Source of the DNA: Ustilaginoidea virens
Taxonomy: Eukaryota > Ascomycota > Sordariomycetes > Hypocreales > Clavicipitaceae
Direction: 5' to 3'
DNA: 64,000 bases
Assembly: GCF_000687475.1 (NCBI RefSeq)
Contig: NC_057317.1
Coordinates: forward strand, 4,154,501 to 4,218,500
Shown here: positions 21,976 to 33,400 of the stretch, piece by piece
How positions within the stretch are numbered: the stretch's first letter is position 1
How the letters are laid out: each line of letters opens with the position of its first letter
The notes under the pieces: generated by a model
Told to the model about the DNA's origin: nothing
The model's input: the letters and a program-made list of their open reading frames with translations, nothing else
Database searches by the model: none
Translations under genes and position numbers: made by a program

Positions 21976-24900
21976 AAGGTAATAAATCGGAATACATTGC
22001 GGGCCTGTAATGCTTTTATTTCTGTACGGTCAGACTATTCGAAGGGGGCTCCTAGGGTTATTATCTTCCCTTCCCGACGTAATTGACTAGCAAGCTGCAG
22101 GTCGGCTTACTCTTTAGCGGTTAGGAAAAAGGCATTAATAACGGTGTCAGAAGCTATAGCGTTAACAAGAGCTTCTTTTTAGTCCTTATTGATTATAACG
22201 TTAGATATTACATATGCTGGCGGTGGGGATGATAATACCAGCCTAACTTGATCAGACCTAGTGGCTGGCGATGGGTATATCGCGGCTATAGGTGTTATCG
22301 ATGATGTCGCGGCTGCAGGTATCGTCGATGATATCTTAGCTATAGGTATTATCGCGGCTAGAGGTGCGGGTGCAGCCGGTATCCTGACTTCTATTCGGCC
22401 AGGGCAGGCCGGTCCTTCGGCATAGACGATATCTTCAGCATTATTAGCGGCAGGATCGCTATCAAAGTCGTGGTTATAAGGCTTAACGACTGTTAACCGG
22501 AACTTAATGGGGCCATATGGCATCTACACGATATAGGTCTCACCTTCAAGGCTGATTAGCCGGTATAGCCTATACTATCCACCCTTTTCTCTCTATACCC
22601 ATATATCTGACTATAGGAGTAGTCGGTAGATAGGCCGCGTATCCGGGCCGTTCCGTTAGGCAAGGGCATCGTAAATTTATCGCTTAGCGAGGCACTTCCT
22701 AGCTTTATTAGTGGCCTTTCGTAACGTCAAAACATATTGTGATACTGATAGACTAGGGGGTAAATCATCCATAAGTTAGGGATATACTCCAAAGACCAAT
22801 AATATAGGCACTAGACCGTTAGGTCTAGCGGAATCATTAACAGCTTTTACAGCAAGCTATAATTTCTATTCCTTTGTTATTTAGTCGCCTACTTCGTTGT
22901 CAACAATAGTATAGGCTCGGCGTAACGGGGCGTAGTATCTTTCGACTTTACCAATACTATTATAGGCTTCTATAGGAATTTCATCCATATTAATAGATAG
23001 AAGCCGGGCATTATGACGGAATTCGGCGGAAGTAAAGTTTGGTCCGGCATTATAGACTATCTAATCCGGTGGGCCAAGGTAGGTATTAATCCAGCATTCC
23101 TTAAGGGCATTCTAAACATTATAGGCCTTTTGCCTTTATGGATTAAGGAATCTAGCTACCTAGAAGCTTATTGCGGCATCTATAATGTGTAATACCGGCC
23201 GATTATCAATATAAAGGATATCGACGATAATTTCATAGTTAAATTGGCTGGTATCGTTATCCTTAAGCGTGAATTTGAATCGGCTGGGTGCCTTTACGTT
23301 CATCTGGCATTAATGGCATATATGGGTGATCTTTTTGATGATATTGCGGTTAATATTATTATAACTAGCCCGTTAAAGTAATTTGGAGAGCCTATTGATA
23401 GAGGGGTGCCTGAATTGACGATATAGCTGACGGATTTCCTGTGACGATAGATAGAAGGCTGCAGTATCCGTGGCATTAAGAGTCCACTATAGATGTCCCT
23501 ATTTCCTGATAATCGGGACCTTAATATCCCCTTAGATGAGTAGGTTATTAAGATTATTAAGCTTTACGCTCATCCTATCTATATCTGTGATAGAATATAA
23601 GAAGGGGGTACCGCTATTAAGAATGTGGAAGGGGATATTGCCAAATATCGTTAGGATATTAAGTATACTAGAAGATGTAGCAGAGCCTGCTCCGAAATTT
23701 ACTGTATACTTCTTATCAGTTGTCTCGATAGTCAGGGCCTTCATCAATCGCATTAGGGCCTTTACTTGACCTAGGCCTATTATTAATAGGCCGGAGGCGC
23801 CGGTATCCGGTAGGATTCCGCAGAAGGTATAGTCACTGTAATGTTCTTCTTCTAGAAAGGCAGAATTACGGTCGGGTGAGGGCATTTAGAAGGGGTCAAT
23901 CTATAGGAAGGCATATCGGCATAATTCATCTTATAGGGCCTATAATATCTTAATAGATGATGACGGTTCTGCTTGCGTAAGGGCTTAGAAATACTGAGTG
24001 GCTATGATTTACAGTGTGGCAGCATTCTCTGCATCCTATTATGCATCCCCTGCTATTATGACTTCAATATCTTCAACAATATCATTAAAATCGGCATTTT
24101 CGAGGCCTTACGCGGGCCCCTTATATTCCTATAGGAAAATGCGGAATTTCTTATTATTAGGGGCGGTACGGTTAGAACGGTTCTTTAGCCATCGTGCCTT
24201 TAATTCTTATTGCTTTTTATCAGTATAATTAGATGACCAACATCCTAATTTATTACAAATAAAGCAACGTCTTTAACGGGGCCTGGCTGGAAAGGCGCGA
24301 TTTTATTATTGCCGTTAAGGGGGTCTGTATCGTTGGGGGCATTAATACCGGTTGTAAGATTAACCGTATCTACGATCTGTGAATAACGCCATATTACCAT
24401 CAATATCTTCAACATCCTGATATTGTTAGGGCTGCTATTGAAGGAAATAATGCTATTAAGTTATATAGGTAGTCTTATAGATAGAAAGGGATCGCCGTAG
24501 GTCAGCAGTAAGGCCTTCGAATGTAGGGGTATAACAATACAAGGCCTGGCTACACTTAGGGGTATCCCTTATAGCATTAAGCACTTACCGATAAAGCTCT
24601 ATATCAGCTATAAAAGGGGGAAAAAGACCACGATATAGGCATTAAAGTTCTTCCAATAGGATATTAAGGCATTCTAGCTTTAACTTATCGGGATGTTTCG
24701 CAATAGTTAATTAAAGCGTTATTCTGTTCCAACGGTGTAAGTAGAATTGCTCCGTACTCTCATTTTCGAAATAGCTCTTAATTTTATAAACTATATCGTC
24801 AAAAGTAAGGGTATCGCGAATATATTTAATATTATTAAAGTAATAAGTCTCCGTATCGCCGATGAGCATAATTTGGAAGGCTCTGGCGAATATATTATCG

Positions 24901-26704
24901 GGTAATCCTAGCAGGCGGCACTTACTCTTAAAAGATATAACCTTTAGTATAAGGAAATCATCCATTTTGCTGCTATATCTATCCTCTATACGATAGTTGC
25001 GTAAGAGGTCAGATATCTTCTTCGATATATTATTAAACCTAGTTTGGGTATAATCTTTTTGGTCAAACCCGGCCTCTGCATAGGCTTTTCGGGTATAACT
25101 TTAGGGGTATTCTGGAGGGTATTCCGGAATAGCTTGCCGGTAGCCTTACGGTAGGCTGGCGGGAGCTCTGGCTGGGTTATCCCATAACCTAGGTCAGTCT
25201 AGGTTTACCGGTCCTCCCGTTAAGATGGTCCGTTCATCAGCCTAGGTAGGGCGATATTAACGGGAAGGGCCAGGTGCTATGCCTAATTTTGGCATTATCG
25301 GATGAGGATGAGGCGTTAGGGCCTATAGGCCGCGATACCGCGATTTGTAATATCTAGTATTAGGGGCGGCATTAGCTTAGAGGGTATCATCAGGGTCCTC
25401 TATTGAAAAAAGCATATCATCAAGGCCTATAACTCGACCTCTATTAGGCATACTATAACCTTAAGGGGCATTAAGATAGCCGCCTCGGCTAAGGGTATAA
25501 TCCCTAGGTTGATATAATTAATCGGGTCGGTCTTATAGGCTATAATCATCGGCCGTTGTATGTTGTTAATGACGGGAGCTTTCCCCTGTTTCGAATAGCG
25601 GCCTATTATAAATAGGCGTCTTCCCTTTTAGTTATTAGGACCGGCCCCTTTCTTTATCGGTAGGGGCAGGGTTAAAGGGCTTTTTTGATGTGGAGGGGGG
25701 GACGATAGGTTATTATGACTATAATCGTGCCATTAGTGTGATAAAGTTCCTTAGCGTTGACGGGGCTTGTAAGAGCCGTAATGCGAGCCTTAGTGAGGGT
25801 ATTCGCACAACTATTGTAGGGGCTCGTGATGATAATGATGAGGGCCTTGTGCGTGTATATAAGGGCATATTTTGAAGCCTTTGTATCTTTTGCTTGGTAT
25901 TACCGATGGGTAGTGAGGTTTCCCTAGTAGGGTTGAGCCGGGATAGGAATACGCTGCGAGCAAGTTGCCGGGTTACTTCCTCTTGAGGCCATTGTGGATT
26001 CTATTGTTGTTAAAGGCATTTAAGTAGGGTTAGTGTTGTTAGGGAACCCGATACTCCAACATATACGCCGCGTTCCCGTAATGTTGAGCGGAATTACCGT
26101 AAAACCTGAGCGTTGATACGGCGGAATAGGGCCTCATTCTACTTGCTACAATCTTCGCGGAATTATTCCTAAAGATCATCATCTAGGTGGGTGTTTTCCT
26201 CATAGGTATATATAAGGAACGCGATACGGTTGTGTAGCTATACATTCGTAGCATTATCAGGGTCGACGGGCTCTATAGCGTTAGTCTAATTATCGTTAAA
26301 GAGTGAGGCAAATCGTTATATCCTTTTAGGTAGCTCTCGTGGTTGTTATGATGAGGCTATAGTATTGAGATGAGGGTTTGAAGAGAGGGGGGGGGGATGT
26401 ATTGCAAGGAGTGCAAGATTTGAGAGGGCTTTTACCGTAGTAGTAAAAGAAAGAAAGAATAGGAAGAGGTCACAAATCGTTCTTCCTAAATACTAAAGGT
26501 ATCTTTAAAGATCGTAATATTTAGCGTAAGTTTCTTCCTTGTGATAGACGAGGGGAAGGAGAGGTTATAAATCGTTCTCCCTCTAATTAGCATAGCTAAG
26601 AAAGCTTAACTGCCTCTTCGAAATTAGTATCTTGCTGATCTATAATGCACCGTTCTTTGCGGGATATAATTATCCTGTGAGTGGTGGTTATTACCACTGA
26701 TCAG
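21976..26704 (-). pseudogene. Family 3 copy A: leader, gag, protease, integrase, RT start, broken
   Basis: On the minus strand, recognisable parts in 5' to 3' order are a gag segment at 24711-24965, a zinc knuckle of the form CFICNKLGCWSSNY at about 24225-24272 (last ligand His changed to Tyr relative to the family pattern), and the protease with LPDTGASG (DTGA at 23796-23807) in an open stretch at 23532-23885. Degenerate integrase lies at about 22530-23480, and the MPYGPIKFRLTVVKPY block, which in fungal copia elements follows the integrase, is at about 22475-22523. RT N-terminal remains lie at 21981-22200. Long reading frames are gone. The stretch 25700-26704 corresponds to N-terminal gag and leader; I see no intact frame there. 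Confidence 0.82.
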
Positions 26705-27045
26705 TATTGATATAAACTCGGGGTACCCAGTTATACATAGGGTCGCGCGCGTGGTATTATATACCGTAAGGTCACTAAGTAAAGGATTTATTGACTTTAC
26801 TAATGACTGAATATCTAAAAGGAAAGAAAGGAAGCAAAAGAGGGTAATTACACGATGTGGCCTTTTTGTGCGTATGCCGTTATCACGTGTATCGGCGTAG
26901 TCGGGCCGGGCTGCCCGTATGCCCTACCGGGCTTAGGGGTAAAGGGGCAAAAGGGGCCAAAGTGGCCACATCGTGCGTATCGGGTGTGCGCGGCACATCC
27001 GTCGTAATATGCCCAATTGGGCACTTTACGACAGCAATTCCGACA
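26705..27045 (-). repeat. 5' LTR of family 3 copy A
   Basis: 341 bp, read on the minus strand from TGTCGGAATT. It matches the LTRs of copies B and C, including the GTGCCCAATTGGGCAC-type palindrome (one arm altered here) and the GTGGCC words. It ends ATCAATA instead of ATCAACA. The next plus-strand bases, ttagt, should be one half of its target duplication. Confidence 0.85.
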
Positions 27046-27670
27046 TTAGTAGTCAAAAGTCGCTTGCCGGCTTCCTAAGTCAGAAGAAATGTTTCGCGTA
27101 GGCAAATGTGTCGGCACTGCTGCGTTCTTTTGGGCTATGCCTTGCACTAGCAATTTGTATGGCAGCACGGGTGCCCTAGCAGAACTTTTGCACGAGGCTG
27201 ATTTCTTCGTCGGAAAGAATATTTAATCGTAGAAAATCGTCTAGCAAGATAGCGACGATATAATAGAAGGTGCGCAGGTAAGCAGTCGGTATGCCTATTG
27301 CGCGGCGAAGGTCGGAATAAAGTGATAGAATTTGCGCGATTGTGCAGATTTGCACGCTATTTATCACGCGTTTATACGGTCCTAGTAACAGTATTAGCAC
27401 AGAGGTATAAGAAATATAGTAGCAAGAAAAGATTGATATTGCATAGAATGCGTAATTGCACTCTTGCAACCAAGGCACAGCTGCGTGCAGCTGGCTAATG
27501 TTAATGTGCAGCTGTTTGCGTGCACAATAAAAAAGGGGGAAGTAGCTGGCAATCCGTCGGACCAGCTAGTAATTTGTTGGCGTGCAGCTGGCAATAAATG
27601 CATGCGAATAATAGTCGGAGAGAAATCGATAGGATAAAATAGATAGAATAAAGCGATTTACCGGGTGCAA

Positions 27671-27684
27671 ACCGGGCTCATAAC
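27671..27684 (-). other. Primer-binding site, element D
   Basis: On the minus strand GTTATGAGCCCGGT follows the LTR end TTTGACA. It is the same initiator tRNA-Met anticodon-arm complement as in Copia-1 and Copia-2, one G shorter at the junction. Confidence 0.7.
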
Positions 27685-28237
27685 TGTCAAACGTTTTTGC
27701 CTGCTAAGATAATGCAGTATGCAAAGGATAAAGGCAGTGGAATGGTAAAATCGCAGTAAGGTAAAGTAACGGCACAGATAAGATACGAGACTAAGGCGTA
27801 GGGACAATCTGATGTGCATTAATTCTGCATACTTGCTTGCATGCATCCCTCCTTCCTTCCCACTATTTGGGTAGGAATATCTAGGGATTTAAATACATAA
27901 TATTCCAACATAGAACATCCCTAGTGAAATCAATCTGACGTGAATATCGTGACCATACTGTGATATCATAGATATGTGGCGAAATGTGCATTTATAGTGC
28001 ATCGAGATTTGCGACGATAAAGTGGTGTGATTAATTTGTGATGCATCATATGTTTGCGCGTGAGGGAATGTGTGTAAGTACTGGGTACTCAACTTTACTA
28101 GCAGCCGCCATATAATTATAAGTACTGAATACTTAATACCTTTCTCAATCTGATGATGCGGCGATGCGTAGAAATTGTCGGCGATAGATATCCAAAAATA
28201 ATAAAATAAAATAACAATAAATAATTTCATTCTGACA
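27685..28237 (-). repeat. LTR of element D
   Basis: 553 bp, AT-rich, with perfect 5-bp terminal inverted repeats TGTCA...TGACA. It was recognised by the PBS next to it and by the clean break in copy C homology at 28238. No second copy is in the window, so the boundaries rest on ends and context. Confidence 0.65.
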
Positions 28238-28242
28238 GGTCC

Positions 28243-29500
28243 GGTGCCATGCCTATTTTTAGCATTATAGGCATTTGAGCCGGTGGTTAAGGCATTTATG
28301 CCTGTGGGTTGTGGCTGCGATACTATGATTCGTGATATCTGGTATTAGGGGCAGCTGTTTTATCAATATTAGGGGCTTGCCTTATGCCGCTAGTAACGGC
28401 ATATCGGGGAATATTGATATTGGTGGCTTGGAGGGTATCGCTAGCAATTTTAAGGGTGTTGCCGTCGGCGCTTTCTATTGATTGAAGTATATCATCGGGG
28501 CCTATAATCTGACCTCTGGCCCTTATAGGCATATTATGATTCCGAGGGGCATTAGGATAGCCGCCTCGGCTAGCCCGGCTAGGGGTATAACCCCTAGGAT
28601 GAAGTATCTGGTCGGTCGGGCTATAGTTATCGTCTATTGAATATTGCTATTATCGGGAGCTTTCCCCTGTCTTAAATAGCGGCTTATAAATAGACGCTTT
28701 CCCTTTTTGTTATAGTGGCCGGCCCCTTTCTTCTTCGGTAGGAATAGGGGCCTTCTTTGACGTAGATAGAGGGATAAGGGGTTATTGTGCCGTTGGTATT
28801 ATAAAGTCCCTGGGGGTCGAAGGGGCTTATAAAGGTCTTCGCGAGGGTAATCGCGAGGGTGTTTATAAAGGTATTTATGATAGTATCCGTAAGGGTATTC
28901 GAATAATTATGGTAGGAAGTAAATTCCTTAAGCTTGTGATGGAGGGGGCATCCTGGTTTATTTGCATCTCTCATTCGGTATAAGCAGTAGAGACTGATTA
29001 TTCCCTATCTGGGTTTAACCGGGATATAAAGGTCTTGCGTGTAAGTTGGAGGTCTATTTCTTCTTAAGGCCATTTAGGCATATACTCTTGTTGTATATAG
29101 TAGAGAAGGGTCCTGATTGTTAATGATCCTATGCTTCTAATATACACCCCATATTCCTATAGGGTTGTTCGGAATTCCCATAGGAGCCGTTTGTTGATAT
29201 AGCTAAATAGTTCCTTGGTCCACTTATTACAATCCTTACAGAATTATTCTTATAGATTATCATCCTTCTTATCGTCTATTGTATAACTGTTAATGAGGTA
29301 GACGATACGATTGTATAACTGTTTGTCTGTAGTATTTGTAGGGTTAACTTGGTCTATCGAATCGATCTAGTCTTTTATAATGATTTTAGCGAAAGGGTTA
29401 AGCTTTTCCGGTAGTGGTGCCTCTATTGTGATATTGATAGAGGTAAAGATAAGGTGGAAAAGGCAGAGAGATAGGGAGCGTTTAGCGTAGGTATTAAAAG
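28243..29500 (-). pseudogene. Family 3 copy C: gag N-terminal region, broken
   Basis: Alignment with copy B at about 35130-36100 is evident on the plus strand from words such as the CCGCCTCGGCTAGCCCGGCT block at 28560-28579 (compare 35321-35340). The longest minus-strand open stretch is 96 codons (28684-28974) and has no recognisable domain. From 29500 to 29775 the sequence is leader. Confidence 0.65.
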
Positions 29501-29775
29501 GAAGTAATTAAGAAAGAAGTAATTAATAAAGGAAGGTAGTAAATTGATAAAGGAAGGAAGGAAGAAAAAAGCAATTATCGAGTAGAATATTATAGGCATT
29601 TCGATTGCTTATTTGACTGATAGTAAATAGGTTCTTTACCGTTGTAAGGCTCTAAGTCGCTTGCATAAGAACCTGCGTTTGTGTCTGCTAATAGTATTAC
29701 GATAGATTTGGCGTTCTGTAGTTCCCGGTATAACTAAAGATATCGTGATATTTAGCGATCGTTACTGACTGATAC

Positions 29776-30131
29776 TGTTGATATAAACTCGGGGTACCCA
29801 GTTATACGTAGGGTCGCGCGCGTGGTATCAAATACCGTGAGGTCACCGGTCAAAGGTATGATTACTTCTTTGATTATGACTGACTAACTAAGAGGAAAGA
29901 AAGGAAGCAAAAGAGTAATTACACGATGTGGCCTTTTTGTGCGTGCCGTAGTCACATGCATCGGCGCGGTCGGGCCGGACTGCCCGCGTGCCCTACCGGG
30001 CTCAGGGGCACAGGGGCAAAGGGGCAAAAGTGGCCAAAGTGGCCAAAGTGGCCACATCGTGCGCAACGGGTGTGCGCGGCACATCCGTCGCAATGTGCCC
30101 AATTGGGCACCTTGCGACAGCGATTCCGACA
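29776..30131 (-). repeat. 3' LTR of family 3 copy B
   Basis: 356 bp, minus-strand TGTCGGAATC to ATATCAACA. It contains three tandem GTGGCCAAA units, a 16-bp palindrome GTGCCCAATTGGGCAC, and a 12-bp inverted repeat (CACGATGTGGCC at 29931-29942 against GGCCACATCGTG at 30050-30061). Confidence 0.9.
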
Positions 30132-30479
30132 CTAGCAGCTTCTCTTTTTATAGAAGCAAACATCGGAATCGCTAGGATGTAAGGCGCACACATAGAAAGA
30201 AAAGTGCGGCGCGGTCTTGGCAGGTTGTGCCGCCGATAACGTTGTCGCGCCGCAGCACTATACCGTACAGCCGGTATGTTGAATATCGCAGCCAAAACAA
30301 AGGGGCAGAAAAGAGGCAGCATTGCATACAACATTGAACCTAGGAAAATCCACACACTTGCCACCCATAATATCACTAATATCTTCCAAACGCAGTCAGA
30401 CATTGACCGGCCTCTTTACCCACCCTTCCACACGTATAACAGCCCTATTTTAGTCGACGAAGGTCTCAAGGGCTTTATT

Positions 30480-33400
30480 TAGCGTTCCCTTGGTTATTAC
30501 ATCGGCGAGGTTATCATTCCCATTGATCCAGCGAATCTTATAGATTTCCCGGCGCTCGTATGACTATCGCAAGGCCATAATATCTATCATAAGCCTCTTC
30601 TCTTTTATGGTGCCTAGCTTGATAAGGCATTCGTACAGCGAAAAAGAATCTATGTATACCACCATAGGAATCTTTAGTAGTCCCAACCTGCTGGTAATCA
30701 TATTGAGGGTCGTACCTATCGCATATGCGATATCGACCCCTTGTACCATACTATACAGCTCCGAAGCGAGTGCGCTGCGTGTTACACGTTTACTTTTTGT
30801 AGAGCTGTAAGTGACGATATTACCGGTCAGTAGGAAGGCGTTATCCATGGGGTTATCCTCTTCATTCCCTAGCATAATTATATAGCCAATCTAGGAGCTT
30901 AAATCTTTATTGTTAGTAAAAGATCCGTCAATAAATACAAAGAGTTTAGCTATAGCAAGGGCCAGATTGATGTACCGTAAGCCACGATCCTAGTTATCGC
31001 ATTGCCATTGAAGGCGCTTGTTTAATCTCGCGATATCCTTAGGGTTAGGTTGCTAGTGTTATACTGCGACAGATAGGTCAAAAGACGCTTCGGGTTAATA
31101 GACCGTAGCCACATAAGCGCCGCGAGCGCATTATTCGACATAATTACGCTATACTATAGGCGCATTCTTATCGATGGTCGCGATCTTCTTGCTTTAACCT
31201 TTCTGGCATAACGTTATTATGCCGTCGGAAGTGGCCGTCAGTATGCATCCGTTGAATATCAGGGGCACGGTTGGTAATAGCTTCGTCTTAGGCTTAGCAT
31301 TAAAGCCTGCCTTAGCAAGCTCCAATTCTTCCCGTTAGAAGAAGGCATTATCACTTAGGCCGAGGGTATCGTCAGTCTGCATACCCACGATACCGAAGCA
31401 TACGGTATCGCTAGTATTGCCAGTACGGTCAGTATCATCAGTAGATATCAGCAAACAGGGGTTATAGGTTGAAGTGGTCATGCCCAGCTTCTCGCGATAG
31501 TGCCGGAAGTACGTTGCCCACCAGTGAGTGCCTGCCTCAGCTATTCCGTATAGTAGCTTTACTACTTCCATAATCGTATTATCGGGGTATTAATGCGCTA
31601 TCTGCTTAGGTAGCTTAGCGATAATCGATCTATTGAGGGTGGTAGATAACTGCACGTAAGCCTGTGTGATATCATGTATCTAGAGGAATAAGCCGTAAGA
31701 GCGTTATAGTGATGGGGCTAATGATATAAGTAACCGTTAATTAGCCCGTTGGATTGTAGGGGACTGAGTCAATATTAATTGCTTCTCGTTATTACTATGA
31801 CCTTATATTACAAGCCTAGACTTCTCGTATGGTGTATCCATGCCTTTACCCTTAATCTCTCGTACTATACGTGAGTTAAAGAGGCGTTAGGCTCCATATT
31901 TACCGATATTAAAGGTAATAAATCGGAATATATCGCGGGCCTATAATGCTTCTATCTCTATACGGTCAGACTGTTCGAAAGGGGCTCTAGGGGTTGTGAT
32001 CTTCCCTTCCCGGCGTAATTAGCTAGTAAGCTGTAGGTCGGCTTACTCTTTCGCGGTTAGGAAAGATACATTAATGACGGTATTAGAAGCTATAGCGTTA
32101 ACGAGAGCTTCTTCTTAGTCCTTATTGATTATGACGTCGGATACTACCCTTGCTGGTGATAGTGATACTGGCTGTAACGCCGGTATCCTGGCTGGGTCAG
32201 GGGTTGGCGATAATATCGCGGCTAGAGGTGCGGCTGCAGCCGGGATCCTAACTTCTAGCCTGCCGGGGCAGGCCGGGCCTTCATCATAGACGATATCTTC
32301 GGGATCATCGGCAGCAGGATCACTATTAAGGTCGTGGTTATAAGGTTTAACGACCGTTAACCGGAACTTAACAGGGCCATATGGCATTTGTACGATACAG
32401 GTCTCACCATCGAGGCTGATTAGCCGGTACGGCCCGTGCCATCCACCCTTTTCTCTCCATACCTATACGTCGGACTATAGGGGTAGTCGGTAGATAGGCC
32501 ACATATCCAGGCCGTTCCATTAGGTAAGGGCATTATAAACTTGTCGCTTAGCGAGGCATTTCCTAGCTTTATCAGTGGCCTTTCGTAACGTTAAGGCGCA
32601 TTATGATACTAGTAAGCTAGGAGGTAAGTCATCCGTAAGTCGGGGATACGCTCTAAAGACTAATAACATAGATACTAGGCCGTTAGGCCCAACAGAATCG
32701 TTAACGGCTTTAATAGCTAGCTGTAGTTTCTATTCCCTTATTAATAGGTCGCCTACTTCTTCATTAACAATGGTATAGGCTCTGCGTAATAGGGCGTAAT
32801 ATCTCTCGACTTTGCCGATGCTATTGTGGGCTTCTACAGGAATTTCATCCACATTAATAGATAGAAGCCGGACATTATAACGGAATTCGGCAGAAGCGAA
32901 GTTGGGTCCGGCATCATAAACTATCCAGTCCGGCGGGCTAAAATAGGTATCAATCCAGCATTCCTTAAGGGCATTCCAAATATCTCAGGCCTTCTATCTT
33001 TATAGATCAAGGAACCTAGCTGCCTAGAAGCTTATCGCGGCATCCACAATATATAATACCGGCCGATTATCAATATAAAGAATATCGACGATAATTTCGT
33101 AATTAAATTAGCTAATATCGTCATCCTTAAGTATGAATTTAAATCGGCTGGGTGCCTTTACGTTCATTTAGCATTAATAGCATATATAGGTGATGCTTTC
33201 GATGATACTGCGGTCAATATCATCATAACCAGCCCGCTGAAGCAATTTGGTAAGCCTATTAATAGAAGGGTGCCCGAATCGACGATATAGTTGACGGATC
33301 TCCTATGACGATAGATAGAAGGCTGCAGTATCCGTGGCATTGAGAGTCCACTATAGATATCCCCATTTCCTAATAATAGGGACCTTAGTATCCCCTTAGA

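Larger units (their letters stand above)
1..27045 (-). mobile_element. Copia-type retrotransposon copy A (family 3), split by two later insertions
   Basis: This is a degenerate Ty1/copia element on the minus strand. It survives in three pieces, 21976-27045, 14151-14440 and 1-1544, which together follow the same order as full-length copy B at 29776-37046. The bases at 1540-1544 and 14151-14155 (gatct), and at 14436-14440 and 21976-21980 (aaggt), are duplications made by the two insertions, and copy B shows both target sites empty (near 31620 and 31915). The 5' LTR is at 26705-27045. Base 1 aligns with 30142 of copy B, which lies 10 bp before B's 3' LTR, so only the 3' LTR of A is missing from the window. 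Domain order gag, protease, integrase, RT, RNase H places it in the copia superfamily. It cannot encode a working polyprotein. Confidence 0.88.
27046..28237 (-). mobile_element. Element D: 5' end of another half-tRNA-primed LTR element
   Basis: A 553-bp LTR (27685-28237) is followed on the minus strand by a PBS of the GTTATGAGCCCGG type and by about 640 bp of internal sequence that ends where copy A begins. The rest of the element should lie beyond the left edge of the window. The internal part has two short minus-strand open stretches (27394-27603 and 27176-27478, 100 codons) with no motif I recognise, and repeats of the word CAGCTGCACGC at 27480-27600. D sits inside the gag region of copy C. 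Confidence 0.68.

Noticed and set aside
26857..27078. 73-codon open stretch, with similar ones at 29926, 36841 and 37410
   Set aside because: These recur because they are translations of the family 3 LTR; the tandem GTGGCC units give the repetitive peptide. No coding function is supported.
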